DNA of 64,000 nucleotides from JBHELB01 sp041859045 (GCA_041859045.1 JBHELB010000016.1:1-64000), one strand, 5' to 3'; counted from the stretch's first letter, positions 1 through 8,411 are shown. Numbers and translations: made by a program. The notes: a model not told the origin generated them from the sequence alone.

Positions 1-125
1 AGATTCTGACGCTCCAAGGAGGCCACTGCAACCCGACCAAAGATCCCCCAAAAATCACCCCGGACACTTGTGCCGATCCCTAACCAATATCAGGCCAATT
101 ACTTGCGATCCCGATACCCCATTTC

Positions 126-773
126 TTGGGGGATGTCCTGGCACGACTCGCGGGCATTGATGCGAAATGGGTTCGGCAACGCTGGTTGTCACACTGCGAA
201 GACCGGGCGCGGGCCGGTCTGGATGCGTTGAGGGCGATATCGGACCGCTTGGCGTTTCACACCGGCCCGCCTACTTTAGCGGCGGTTGCACAAAGCGCGG
301 ATGTATTCAGCGCGAGCTTGGTTGTGCTCGATTACCTGCAACGCTTCGCGCCGGGTGACGGCGAGCGCCACGCGGACAAACGAAGCGAACTCGACGGCAC
401 CATGAACTACTTGCGGCGCTTCGCGGACAGCGGGCTGGGCGTGTTGGGGATAAGCGCAGTGGCGCGGCAACGCGGACGGGCAGGCTCTGATTACGCGGGG
501 CTTGGTCTTGCTTCCTATCGCGGTAGTTCGGAGTTGGAGTACGGTGCAGACTCTGCTTGGGTGTTGGAATGCGAGAACCCGGCAGACCTGAGTGATTCGA
601 CGGTGCGGTTGCAGTGCGTCAAGAATCGTCATGGCGAAACGGGGGCAATGCTTTTGAACTTCGATCGCGCGCGACAGTCCTTCACGCTGTGCGGCGGAAG
701 CGTGCCGGGCGAGGTTGCAGACGCGCGCGCGGCTGTCGAAAGGGTATTCGCAGATGACGATACCCCATTCTGA
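126..773 (+). CDS. DnaB-type replicative helicase, C-terminal fragment
   Basis: The 215 residues match the part of a RecA-fold DnaB helicase domain downstream of the Walker A loop. VVLDYLQRF near residues 66-74 is the Walker B segment, GISAVARQRG near 107-116 resembles the sensor/QLNR region, and YRGSSELEYGADSAWVLE near 129-146 is the familiar region before the C-terminus. The Walker A half is missing. An in-frame TAA at 81-83 closes the frame upstream, and the only start in between is a TTG at 126 without a convincing ribosome-binding site. The upstream bases do not encode the missing half in any frame. I read it as a truncated prophage or plasmid helicase, probably non-functional. Confidence 0.5.
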   Translation: MGDVLARLAGIDAKWVRQRWLSHCEDRARAGLDALRAISDRLAFHTGPPTLAAVAQSADVFSASLVVLDYLQRFAPGDGERHADKRSELDGTMNYLRRFADSGLGVLGISAVARQRGRAGSDYAGLGLASYRGSSELEYGADSAWVLECENPADLSDSTVRLQCVKNRHGETGAMLLNFDRARQSFTLCGGSVPGEVADARAAVERVFADDDTPF

Positions 774-1188
774 GGAACCATATCGCGTGCCCCCGCCCGG
801 CGTGGCGGCTGTGCCGTTACTCACACCCGAAGAGCGCGAACGGGCGACGGTTCGACAACGGGCACAGGAGACCAAGGCCAAACGCAAGGACGCGGTGCGG
901 CGGCGTTGGGCGATGTTGAACGACTTCGCGGACCACGGCATGGCGGGGTTGCGCCCGTCCGATGCTGCGGTTTGGCTTGCGCTGTTTCGTCATGCCCGTG
1001 CGGACGGCGTGGCCACGGTGTCGCGCTCGCGGATTGAGGCGATGACTGGGGTCAATAGGAAGACGATTACTGCTTCGCTTCGGCGGCTTGCGGACGCCGG
1101 ATGGATAGCCTTGCTTCGGCGTGGCGGCCCGAACGGCGGAATCGCGGTATACAAGGTATGCTCGCGCGGCGAAGGGGTGGGGAAATAG
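754..1188 (+). CDS. Winged-helix DNA-binding protein of the integrated element
   Basis: A 144-residue basic protein. Residues 60-135 look like a winged helix-turn-helix: PSDAAVWLALFRHA, then SRSRIEAMTGVNRKTITASLRRLADAGWI, the pattern of replication-initiation or MarR/DnaD-like wHTH proteins in phages. The ATG at 754 lies inside the end of the helicase fragment (overlap 20 bp), so the two were probably translationally coupled. A longer version could start at 715. It is followed by direct repeats and a palindrome that could be its binding sites. Exact role unknown: repressor and replication factor are both possible. Confidence 0.55.
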   Translation: MTIPHSEEPYRVPPPGVAAVPLLTPEERERATVRQRAQETKAKRKDAVRRRWAMLNDFADHGMAGLRPSDAAVWLALFRHARADGVATVSRSRIEAMTGVNRKTITASLRRLADAGWIALLRRGGPNGGIAVYKVCSRGEGVGK

Positions 1189-1218
1189 TTTGGGCCTAGA
1201 TGGGGAAATGGTTGGGCC
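1178..1218 (+). repeat. Two tandem imperfect direct repeats before the integrase
   Basis: TGGGGAAATAGTTTGGGCC (1178-1196) and TGGGGAAATGGTTGGGCC (1201-1218) are near-identical, spaced about two helical turns apart, and the first overlaps the stop of the winged-helix gene. They could be iterons, integrase arm-type sites or operators. Confidence 0.6.
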
Positions 1219-1226
1219 GCGATACA

Positions 1227-1247
1227 GTATTTCCTACAAGGAAATAC
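1227..1247. promoter_or_regulatory. Perfect 21-bp palindrome, candidate operator
   Basis: GTATTTCCT and AGGAAATAC flank ACA, a perfect inverted repeat in the 158-bp gap between the winged-helix gene and the integrase. It is too short and lacks a T tract to be a terminator. A dimeric regulator site is the likeliest reading. Confidence 0.5.
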
Positions 1248-1346
1248 CCCACACCGTTCGCCTTTGCGGGTGCGGCGCGTTGAAAGGAAGACTTGACCGC
1301 GCTTTCGGTGGGCGCGATACTCGCGCAAGAGACAGGAGCACGTCCT

Positions 1347-3033
1347 ATGTTATTCAAGAAGATATCAACCCGACCGCTTCCCGAGGGTGCGGAACTTTTC
1401 ACACGCAACGGCGCACGCTTCGCGCGGTGGACGGTGAAGGGCAAGCGCCGGGAGGCGCGCGTCACGGGCGAAGGCGACGCGTTGCGTATCCAGACGGAAA
1501 CGGCAACGTGGTATGCGCGCGTTCGCTTGGCGGACGGTTCGCGAGCGGATCTGTCGACGGGGTGCCGGGACAAATCGGCGGCAGCGGCTTGGGCGACGCG
1601 TGCCGCAGCAGAGCAAGAGAAAATCCGCGCGGGGGTTATCACGCAAGCCGAAGCGGAGACGGCTCGGCATGGAAGCCGGGGATATGTGGCAACCGTTGCC
1701 GATTTCATTCACAGCATGGAGGCGCGAGGGTGTACGCGGGAAACGTGTTCAACGTGGAAGCGTTATCTTGAATCGGCGGGCGCGGTGGGGTTGGGCTGGC
1801 GGACGTTGCGTAACATGGACCGAAATGAGCTGGAGCGCTGGCTTGCCATGAGAGCGGTGACACCTAAGGACGAAAAGAATCCGGCTTCCGTCATGGGCGC
1901 GCGAACGCATAACGGCTATATCACCACGTTTCATGCCTTCGGGGTGTGGTGCGCGCGTCACGGCTATATCAAGACAAACCTGTTCGCAGGCATGACGCCA
2001 CGCAACAGGGAAGTCGACCGGCGGCGCATTCGCCGAGCATTGACCGCCGACGAAGTACGGCGATTGATTGAAGCGGCGCGAAATCGCCCGGCAACGGAAG
2101 CATTGCGCGGCAATCGCGGGCGCGGCGCTTCCATACGTAAGGAAGCGGCCAACATATCAACGGCAACATTGGACCGCTTGCGCTGGCTAGGCGAAACGCG
2201 CGCGATGGCGTATTGGACGGCAGCCTGCACGGGCCTGCGCTGGGGTGAACTGCGAAGCATTACGCTGGGTGCGGTCCGGTTGGATGCGGACCCGCCGCAT
2301 ATCGTCCTCGAAGCAAAGAACGAGAAGGCCCGGCGCGGCGCGCTGATTCCTCTTCCTGCGGATTTGGCGGTGGGACTGAAAGGATTACCTTGCCGAGCGC
2401 CGAGCGCGTCTTTCGGGCGAACGTGGCGCGTTTGTCGTCGCGTTCCCGGGCGCGGTGGAAAATGCACGAGTGTTCGATGTGCCAGAGAAGATGGCAAAGG
2501 TGTTTCACGCAGATTGCGAAGCGGCGGGCATACCCCGGCGCGATAGCGCGGGGCGCGTGGTGGACGTGCATGCACTGCGCGTTACGTTTGGCACGATGCT
2601 GTCGCGGTCGGGCGTGTCGTTGCAGCAAGCGCAGAAGCTCATGCGGCATAGCGATCCAAAGTTGACCGCGAACGTTTACACCACATTGACGGTTCTCGAC
2701 GGCGAAAGCGCGGTGAACAGGCTACCCAAATTCAGTGCGTCGGTAGCGGCGCGATCGACGGGAAAGGCCGTTGGTTTGGTTGCACCAAATGTTGCACCAA
2801 TTTCTGTCCTAGAGAGGGTGCAAGGGGCAAAAAATGGCAATCTGGAAGCATTTAAGCATAACGGCGGATCGGCTGCCACAGATCGCATTTTGGCCAATGA
2901 TGACAGGGGTTTGCAGGAGGTGGCGACTAAAGGAAATGGCGTACCCGGAGGGACTCGAACCCCCAACCCCTTGGTCCGTAGCCAAGTACTCTATCCATTG
3001 AGCTACGGGTACGCACGTAACGAACGGGGATAG
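1347..3033 (+). pseudogene. int: Tyrosine recombinase (integrase) with a +1 frameshift
   Basis: The 5' part starts at ATG 1347 behind AGGAG. It holds an N-terminal arm-binding domain, a core-binding domain (near residues 110-220) and the start of the catalytic domain, with the arm-I arginine in CTGLRWGE (Arg about 298) and the beta-hairpin lysine in LEAKNEKARRGAL. The frame then breaks at AAAGG (2379-2383); dropping one G restores LKDYLAERRARLSG and joins the other frame. That frame carries HALR (His-x-x-Arg), RHSDP and the nucleophile in VYTT (codon 2677-2679). All catalytic residues therefore survive on the two sides of a one-base insertion. The downstream frame runs through tRNA-Arg antisense to a stop at 3033. 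Either recently inactivated or a sequencing error. Confidence 0.8.
2937..3012 (-). tRNA. tRNA-Arg (anticodon ACG), CCA encoded
   Basis: On the minus strand, acceptor arm GTACCCG pairs with CGGGTAC. The D-arm is GCTC/GAGT, the anticodon stem CTTGG/CCAAG encloses loop CTACGGA with anticodon ACG, and the T-arm GGGGG/CCCTC (one G-U) encloses TTCGAGT. Discriminator G73 (2940) is followed by encoded CCA (2937-2939). A34 is expected to be deaminated to inosine and to read CGU, CGC and CGA. The 3' half is also the presumed attachment core of the integrated element. Confidence 0.97.
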
Positions 3034-3061
3034 GGTAGCATAGCCTTCGAAGAAGAGTCAA
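3032..3061 (-). promoter_or_regulatory. Candidate sigma-70 promoter of tRNA-Arg
   Basis: On the minus strand TTGACT (3061-3056) and TACCCT (3037-3032) are 18 bp apart and end 20 bp before the mature tRNA 5' end, the right place for a tRNA promoter. Confidence 0.45.
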
Positions 3062-3186
3062 ATTCGCCACGGGGATTTTCCGCCAGTGTGAGTGCTTGCC
3101 GCGCGTTGTCTTCACAAAGCGATGTTTATTTCGCGCTAACTGCTTGCTAGACTCAGCGTAGCGAGGCGAAAACCAGGAGACGGCGT

Positions 3187-3636
3187 GTGCGTGCGGTGAT
3201 TCAGCGAGTATCCGAGGCGCGGGTGACGGTGGCGGGCGCGGTGACCGGGGAGATCGGGCGGGGCCTGTTGGTGTTGCTTGGCGTGGGACAGGAGGATGAC
3301 GAGCACGACGCGCGCCTGATGGTGGAGAAAGTGGCGCAGTTGCGGTGCTTTGCGGACGAGGATAGCAAGTTCAACCGTTCGGTCGAGGACATCGGCGGGG
3401 GGGTGCTGGTGGTGTCGCAGTTTACGCTGTATGGCGATTGCCGCAAGGGACGGCGCCCGAGCTTCAGCGACGCGGCGCGGCCGGAGACGGCGGTGACGTT
3501 GTATGAATCGGTGGCGCGCCACTTCGAGGCGCGCGGGTTGCCTACGGCGCGCGGTGTATTTGGCGCGCACATGGACGTCCAGTTGGTGAACGATGGCCCG
3601 GTGACGTTGTTGATTGACACAAAGAGGGTCTTTTGA
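3187..3636 (+). CDS. dtd: D-aminoacyl-tRNA deacylase
   Basis: Hydrolyses D-amino acids mischarged on tRNAs (D-Tyr-tRNA and others) in the cytoplasm. The 149-residue length is typical of Dtd. SQFTLYGD near residues 78-85 contains the active-site SQFT motif, and NDGPVTLLIDT near the C-terminus holds the Gly-cis-Pro motif that rejects L-amino acids. GTG start at 3187 behind AGGAGA. Its stop overlaps the ATG of the next gene by one base, so it is the first gene of a coupled run, although its housekeeping role is unrelated to the downstream genes. Confidence 0.95.
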   Translation: MRAVIQRVSEARVTVAGAVTGEIGRGLLVLLGVGQEDDEHDARLMVEKVAQLRCFADEDSKFNRSVEDIGGGVLVVSQFTLYGDCRKGRRPSFSDAARPETAVTLYESVARHFEARGLPTARGVFGAHMDVQLVNDGPVTLLIDTKRVF

Positions 3637-5351
3637 TGGCCGCACTGTGTGGCGTGTTGGGCGATTGCCGGCGCGACGTTGCCGCTCGCATGGCGGAGGC
3701 GCTGCAACACCGTGGGCCGTTGACGGTGGGGAACTCGGGCGAGGCGCACGTCATTCTGTCGACGGGCGCGATCGTCGCGGGGCCCTGCGCGCTACACGGC
3801 GCGCCGCGCGGGCTCAAGGGTGAGCCGCTCGATGCGTCCGCCGTGCTTGAACTCTGTCGCCAAGCGCACCCGCCGTGTTCGATGCCGTTGCGCGGGGCGT
3901 TTGCGGCGGTTGTTGCGGGGCGCACGCCGGGGGCTTGGTGGCTGCTGCGCGACCGCACCGGGCGCGTGCCGCTTTACTACGCGGTGGTTGATGGCGTTCT
4001 TCTGTTCGCGACGGAACTACGGGCCGTGCTGGCCTCGGGCCTGATCCGTTCGCGGCTCAATCTGACCGCAGTCGATCAGTACATGACCTTGGGCTGTGTG
4101 CCGGGCGCGCACACGGCGGTGAAGGGGATTCATCGCGTCGAACCGGGGCGCGCGCTGGTGTATGACCACGGTGCGGTGTCGACGTTTCGCTTCGCAGGAT
4201 TCGGCGCGGAAGACGATCGCATCGAGAAAGAAGACGCCGTTCGCCGGTTGCGTGAGTTGATGGAAGAGGCGCAGGGGCGGGTTGAGGCGGATACGCTGCT
4301 ATGGTCGTCCGGCCTCGACTGCGCGGCGCTCGCCGGACTGAATCCGCGCATGCAGCCGTTGCACGTGGTGGTCGACCGCGCGTGGCAGGATGAGACGCGC
4401 CTGGCGAAGGAAACCGCTCGGCGTATGGATCGCACGTTGTCAATAGCCACCGCGCGACGGTTGACCGAGACCGAGTTCATGCGTATTACGCGTGCGCTTG
4501 ATGAACCGGTGGCGAACGCGTCGGTGCTGCCGTTGGGGCTCGTACTGCAAGCGGCCTCGGCAAAGACGCCCGTTGCGGCGACGGGACACGGCGCCGATCA
4601 GCTTTTCGGCGGATTCACGCGGTTCCGGTTTGTGCAAAAAACAATTCAGGCGCAGGCGATGGTGCCTGCGACATTCGTAGGCAATGTGTTGCCCTCGTTG
4701 CCGCCCAACGCGTTTGTGCGCCGGGGCGGACAATTCCTGGCCAATATCCGCGACAACCTCGCGTCGTATCTTTCGCTGACGTCGGTGTTCGACGGCGAGG
4801 AGCGGGCCGAACTGTACACTGAAGCGGTGCAGTCCGCGCTGCACGATGCCCCGCTCGAAGGTGGACTCGGACCGCTATTCCAGGACGATGATTTCACGCG
4901 GAACGTATTCGATTTTGATCTCGCGGTGGGGCTTCCCAATGTGTTGTTGCACACCTGCGACCGGTTATCGGCGGCGTTTGGGATGCGGTTGGAGCTTCCG
5001 TATCTTGACGACGCCATCCTTGATTTCGCGGTGTCGCTGCCGCCGCATGTGAAGTACGGCGTGCGCAGCAAGACCCTGCTGCGTCAGGCGATGAAGGGCG
5101 CGTTGCCCGGCCGCGTTCGGCTGCGGGCGCGCCGTGATTTTCGCGTGCCGCAAGGCGGCCGAGTGCAGCGCGTTGTGGATGCCGCCGCGCGCGACCTTAT
5201 TACCCCGGACCGCGTGGATGCGACCGGTCTATTCCGTTGGTCCGTGGTGGAGACGGTGATGCGTCGAGCCGGTCACAACGTCTACCGTCAGCGCCAGTTC
5301 TGGGCGCTCTTGCTCTTTTTCGCCTGGCACAAACACCTGCTGGAGGGTTAA
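3636..5351 (+). CDS. Asparagine-synthetase-like protein with altered active sites
   Basis: A class-II glutamine amidotransferase-like N-domain (about 1-200) joined to an ATP-pyrophosphatase synthetase domain (about 205-560), the AsnB/beta-lactam-synthetase layout. It departs from AsnB in three ways. The nucleophile Cys expected at position 2 is at residue 5 (MAALCGV), although a CTG codon sits just before it. After HRGP the glutamine-binding region is not recognisable. The pyrophosphate loop reads SSGLDC (224-229) instead of SGGxDS. The later GHGADQLFGG motif (from residue 317) is well kept. ATG 3636 overlaps the dtd stop. Context with a formyltransferase and a glycosyltransferase suggests amide-bond formation on a glycan or secondary metabolite rather than asparagine synthesis; that is inference. 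Confidence 0.75.
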   Translation: MAALCGVLGDCRRDVAARMAEALQHRGPLTVGNSGEAHVILSTGAIVAGPCALHGAPRGLKGEPLDASAVLELCRQAHPPCSMPLRGAFAAVVAGRTPGAWWLLRDRTGRVPLYYAVVDGVLLFATELRAVLASGLIRSRLNLTAVDQYMTLGCVPGAHTAVKGIHRVEPGRALVYDHGAVSTFRFAGFGAEDDRIEKEDAVRRLRELMEEAQGRVEADTLLWSSGLDCAALAGLNPRMQPLHVVVDRAWQDETRLAKETARRMDRTLSIATARRLTETEFMRITRALDEPVANASVLPLGLVLQAASAKTPVAATGHGADQLFGGFTRFRFVQKTIQAQAMVPATFVGNVLPSLPPNAFVRRGGQFLANIRDNLASYLSLTSVFDGEERAELYTEAVQSALHDAPLEGGLGPLFQDDDFTRNVFDFDLAVGLPNVLLHTCDRLSAAFGMRLELPYLDDAILDFAVSLPPHVKYGVRSKTLLRQAMKGALPGRVRLRARRDFRVPQGGRVQRVVDAAARDLITPDRVDATGLFRWSVVETVMRRAGHNVYRQRQFWALLLFFAWHKHLLEG

Positions 5352-5353
5352 AC

Positions 5354-6301
5354 GTGCGCATCGCGTTGGCGGGAACCGGACGCGTCGGCGTACGTTTTTT
5401 GCAGGCCATCCTCGAGTCAGACCACGACGTCGTCGCCCTACTGCAAAATGGCCGCGCCACGCGATCCCGCACGGCGCGATGGGCATTGCCGACGTTGGCG
5501 GCGGGGCTTGCATCGCGATCCAGCGTGATGGGCATCGCGCGCGCACACAAAGTGCCCATTCTGTGGCTGGACAAGCTCAACGACGCCGAACTTGCCCCCT
5601 TGCGGGAGCTTGAGCCCGATATCATCCTTGTCGGCGCGTTCAGCGTGATTTTCAAGCGATCCATTCTCGATCTGCCAAGAATCGGATGCATCAATTGTCA
5701 TCCTTCCCTATTGCCGCGCCACCGTGGGCCGGTGCCGCATTCATGGGTCATTCTGAATGACGACACCGAGAGCGGCGTCACGTTTCACCGCATGGACGAA
5801 GGTATTGACACCGGTGAATTGCTTGACCAAGAGTCGTTTCCCGTTCGGCCCGACGACACGGCATTGACCTTGAGCGCGCGCGCCGCGGACATCGCCGGGC
5901 AACGCATCGTTGCGTTGCTTGATCGCATTGAGGCGGAGGGAGTGCGCGGCACGCCGCAGGACACCGCTGCGGCAACGTACGAGCAGCGCGTGCCCGACGA
6001 CGTGTTGCGCATTCGTTGGGACCAGCCCGCCGCCGAGATTCACCGTATCGTACGTGCCTGCGCGATGTCGCCCTATGCGCGCTTCCTCTTTCGCGGTCAC
6101 CCCGTTTTTTTGACCCGCGCCTCATACAACCTCGAACCGGTTGACGCCGCACCGGGAACGATCTTGTCCACCGGGCATCCCCTGCGCGTTGCCACGGGAC
6201 AGGGAACGTTGCACATCGAAATGGCGCTTGCCACTCGGCCGCTGCCCTGCACGTGGCCGTCGGCGGTCAGCCGCCCTCGCCCCGGCGACCGGTTGGAGTG
6301 A
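5354..6301 (+). CDS. Formyltransferase (methionyl-tRNA/sugar formyltransferase family)
   Basis: A 315-residue protein with a Rossmann-type formyl_trans_N domain (MRIALAGTGRVG at the start) and a C-terminal OB-like domain (about 215-310). The catalytic signature is clear: NCHPSLLPRHRGP from Asn114 gives the Asn and His, and GVTFHRMDEGIDTGELL supplies the Asp. It uses 10-formyltetrahydrofolate. GTG start 5354 lies behind GGAGG, two bases after the previous stop. It could be Fmt, but its position between an amidotransferase-like synthetase and a glycosyltransferase makes formylation of an amino-sugar or similar substrate at least as likely. Confidence 0.8.
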   Translation: MRIALAGTGRVGVRFLQAILESDHDVVALLQNGRATRSRTARWALPTLAAGLASRSSVMGIARAHKVPILWLDKLNDAELAPLRELEPDIILVGAFSVIFKRSILDLPRIGCINCHPSLLPRHRGPVPHSWVILNDDTESGVTFHRMDEGIDTGELLDQESFPVRPDDTALTLSARAADIAGQRIVALLDRIEAEGVRGTPQDTAAATYEQRVPDDVLRIRWDQPAAEIHRIVRACAMSPYARFLFRGHPVFLTRASYNLEPVDAAPGTILSTGHPLRVATGQGTLHIEMALATRPLPCTWPSAVSRPRPGDRLE

Positions 6302-6304
6302 CCC

Positions 6305-7321
6305 ATGCCGGACCTCGTGACCATCGTGATCCCGGCGTTCAACCAACTCGCGTATTGCCGCCTCTGCATCGAGTCCGTGCAACGCAACACACGCCCGCCG
6401 TATCGCCTGGTGCTGGTCGATAATGGATCAACGGACGGCGTGGGGGAGTATTTCGACTCCGTGCCCAACGCGATACCCGTTCATACCGGTCGTAACCTCG
6501 GGTTCCCCGCAGGCGTGAACCGCGGCCTGGCGCACGCGGAGGGCCATGTGCTGCTGCTCAATAGCGACACCATCGTGCCTTCGGGCTGGCTCGAACGGCT
6601 TGAAGCGCCGTTTTGCGAAGACGCCGCCGTTGGAATGACCGGCCCCGTCAGCAATTGCGTGTCCGGCGAGCAGCGCATCGAAGGCCTGGACGACGGAGAC
6701 ATTGCCGCGGTCGAGTCTTTGGCGCACCGTCGGGCGGCGGAGTTTGCAGGACAACGCCGCGACACGGCCCGGTTGGTGGGATTCTGCGCGCTGATTCGCG
6801 ACACGACGTTTCGCAAGGTAGGCCTGCTCGATGAAGACTACGGCATCGGCAATTTCGAGGACGACGACTACTGTTTGCGCGTACGCCTCGCGGGATACCG
6901 CCTGTCGATCGCCGATGACGCCTTCGTGTTTCATTTCGGAAGTCGAAGTTTCGCGGGCATGGGCCTTCACGGCGAAGAGTTCAACGCGTTGATTCGACGC
7001 AACGAGGCGCTGTTTCTTTCCAAGTGGCGCAACGCGCCGCTCGAACAATTGCCCGCCTACCACCGCGCCCGTCTGCTGGCCGGGCAGGCGCAGGAAGCGC
7101 TTGAACAAGGGGACGCCGCCGCGTGCCTACGCCTGTACCGCGACGCACTCGCCCTGAACCCCGTATCGGGGCAACTCTACTGCGAACTGGGCCAGGTGAT
7201 GTGGCGGCTTGGCGATCCCGAACGCGCCCGGGCTTACCTCGAACGCGCCCTGCAACTCGAGCCCGGGAACCCAAGCGCCTCGGCCTGGTTGAAGGATATC
7301 AACACGCAGAATTTGGGCTAG
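6305..7321 (+). CDS. Family 2 glycosyltransferase with C-terminal TPR repeats
   Basis: GT-A fold at residues 1-240: VTIVIPAFNQ, the nucleotide-binding VLVDNGSTDG, NLGFPAGVNRGL, and LLNSDTIVPSGW where the DxD-like motif is NSDT. The later LLDEDYGIGNFEDDDYCLR segment is typical of rhamnosyl/Rfb-type GT2 enzymes. Residues about 255-335 form two or three TPR motifs (AQEALEQGDAAACLRLYRDALALNP and the next). It starts three bases after the formyltransferase stop, so it is part of the same transcript. Probably cytoplasmic or membrane-associated; the acceptor is unknown. Confidence 0.85.
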   Translation: MPDLVTIVIPAFNQLAYCRLCIESVQRNTRPPYRLVLVDNGSTDGVGEYFDSVPNAIPVHTGRNLGFPAGVNRGLAHAEGHVLLLNSDTIVPSGWLERLEAPFCEDAAVGMTGPVSNCVSGEQRIEGLDDGDIAAVESLAHRRAAEFAGQRRDTARLVGFCALIRDTTFRKVGLLDEDYGIGNFEDDDYCLRVRLAGYRLSIADDAFVFHFGSRSFAGMGLHGEEFNALIRRNEALFLSKWRNAPLEQLPAYHRARLLAGQAQEALEQGDAAACLRLYRDALALNPVSGQLYCELGQVMWRLGDPERARAYLERALQLEPGNPSASAWLKDINTQNLG

Positions 7322-7358
7322 GAGTGGCGACACTCTCATACATGCGCGGAGATTTGGG

Positions 7359-8264
7359 GTGAAGAATCGCAAAACATGGTGGATGGGAGTATCTGCGATC
7401 ACGTTACTGTGTGCGGCGCTTGGAAGTATGTTTCTTCTGCAGGAGAAGAGCGATATTGTTGTGACAATGAGTGCTCAGAGGGAGACTGAGGCGCTGCCAG
7501 TCGAGTCCGCCGAAACAACGCAACCGCCTCGAGTTGCAGATCCGCTTCCGCCTTTTATAGAGGCCTCGCGCCTCGCGGGCAGGCTGCCAACCGCGGAGGA
7601 ATACGAGAAGGCGCGCCAGGAAAATCTCGAGCGGATTCGCAAAGAACAACCGCCGGTGAAAAAATTGAGCGCCATGTCTCCGACGGAACTTGCCACAGAG
7701 TTGGTGACTGCGCCATCGCGCCATGAGATTTTATTCATGAGTACGTTTCCTGTGGATGCGGGACTTTCCCTCTATAGGTATGTTCATCCCGGCGTTGATG
7801 AATTGCTCAAGCGGCCTGATGCCGGGCAAGCGTTGTTGGACGTTTACACCAGTATGAGCGATCGCATAAATACGCCGCCCACGGATTCTATCGAAGCGGG
7901 CGGCTTTTCATTCGAGTTTCCCGTCGCGGAGCTTCTCCTGTCGGCTCCTGAAGTAGTGGTGCAGTTTCCGAGCAACACGCAGCGACGCGAGGTAATATCG
8001 GCCATTTTGGACAGCGTGCGACGGCGCGCGAAATACAATGCATCGAGTGCAAAGCCTTTGTATGGGGAGGGAAACAAGACTTGGGCGGGGCATGCTGTGG
8101 CGCAGTATCTCGGTGCTTCGGGGGTGGAGGAATACCTGACTTGGAAGGAACGGAAAAGGGAACTGGATAGAAAGATGGGTGCGCCGATAGAAATGGGCGT
8201 CAATGAGTTCGAGGCTCGTGAGATTCTGGCCATTGCTCAACGCTTCCTAGAGACACAGAAATAG
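7359..8264 (+). CDS. Unknown protein with an N-terminal membrane anchor
   Basis: A 301-residue protein I do not recognise. Residues 8-28 (WWMGVSAITLLCAALGSMFLL) form one hydrophobic segment, followed by a charged, proline-rich linker and a mostly helical domain, so it is probably anchored in the inner membrane facing out. No catalytic motif is evident. GTG start behind GGAG, 37 bp after the glycosyltransferase, so it may belong to the same operon. A weak inverted repeat (8282-8301) follows it but has no T tract. Confidence 0.6.
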   Translation: MKNRKTWWMGVSAITLLCAALGSMFLLQEKSDIVVTMSAQRETEALPVESAETTQPPRVADPLPPFIEASRLAGRLPTAEEYEKARQENLERIRKEQPPVKKLSAMSPTELATELVTAPSRHEILFMSTFPVDAGLSLYRYVHPGVDELLKRPDAGQALLDVYTSMSDRINTPPTDSIEAGGFSFEFPVAELLLSAPEVVVQFPSNTQRREVISAILDSVRRRAKYNASSAKPLYGEGNKTWAGHAVAQYLGASGVEEYLTWKERKRELDRKMGAPIEMGVNEFEAREILAIAQRFLETQK

Positions 8265-8411
8265 AGTGAATCTCTACAGGAGTTTCGTTCGATTTCGAAA
8301 CACCTCGTGATTGATTTTGAAGCAAGCAAAGCAGTCTCTTCCGCAGATTCCGCCAATTTTCGCACGGCATAGCGTTTGCTCTCTTCAAGGGGAACCTAGA
8401 AAGGAGTCGCT

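Larger units (their letters stand above)
1..2975. mobile_element. End of an integrated element inserted at tRNA-Arg
   Basis: Three gene remnants or genes typical of phages and integrative elements lie next to each other: a replicative helicase fragment, a winged-helix DNA-binding protein and a tyrosine integrase. The integrase points at the 3' end of tRNA-Arg and its reading frame continues into the tRNA gene, the usual arrangement when a tRNA 3' end serves as attB. The other end of the element must lie left of the window. The frameshifted integrase and truncated helicase suggest a decaying element. The right boundary is approximate, placed inside the 3' half of the tRNA. Confidence 0.55.

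Noticed and set aside
3..83. C-terminal tail of an upstream gene entering the window
   Set aside because: Only 26 codons with no identifiable family, so it is noted as a junction and not listed as a gene.
3393..3402. Seven-G run in dtd as a phase-variable tract
   Set aside because: Runs of seven G also occur in comEC (near 47017 and 47834), so this length is ordinary for this genome.
8282..8301. Inverted repeat GTTTCG/CGAAAC after the 7359-8264 gene
   Set aside because: Only 6 bp with an 8-nt loop and no T tract; too weak to call a terminator.
8265..8411. CIRCE or sigma-32 heat-shock element upstream of clpB
   Set aside because: Neither the TTAGCACTC inverted repeat nor a CTTGAA/CCCCAT pair is present.
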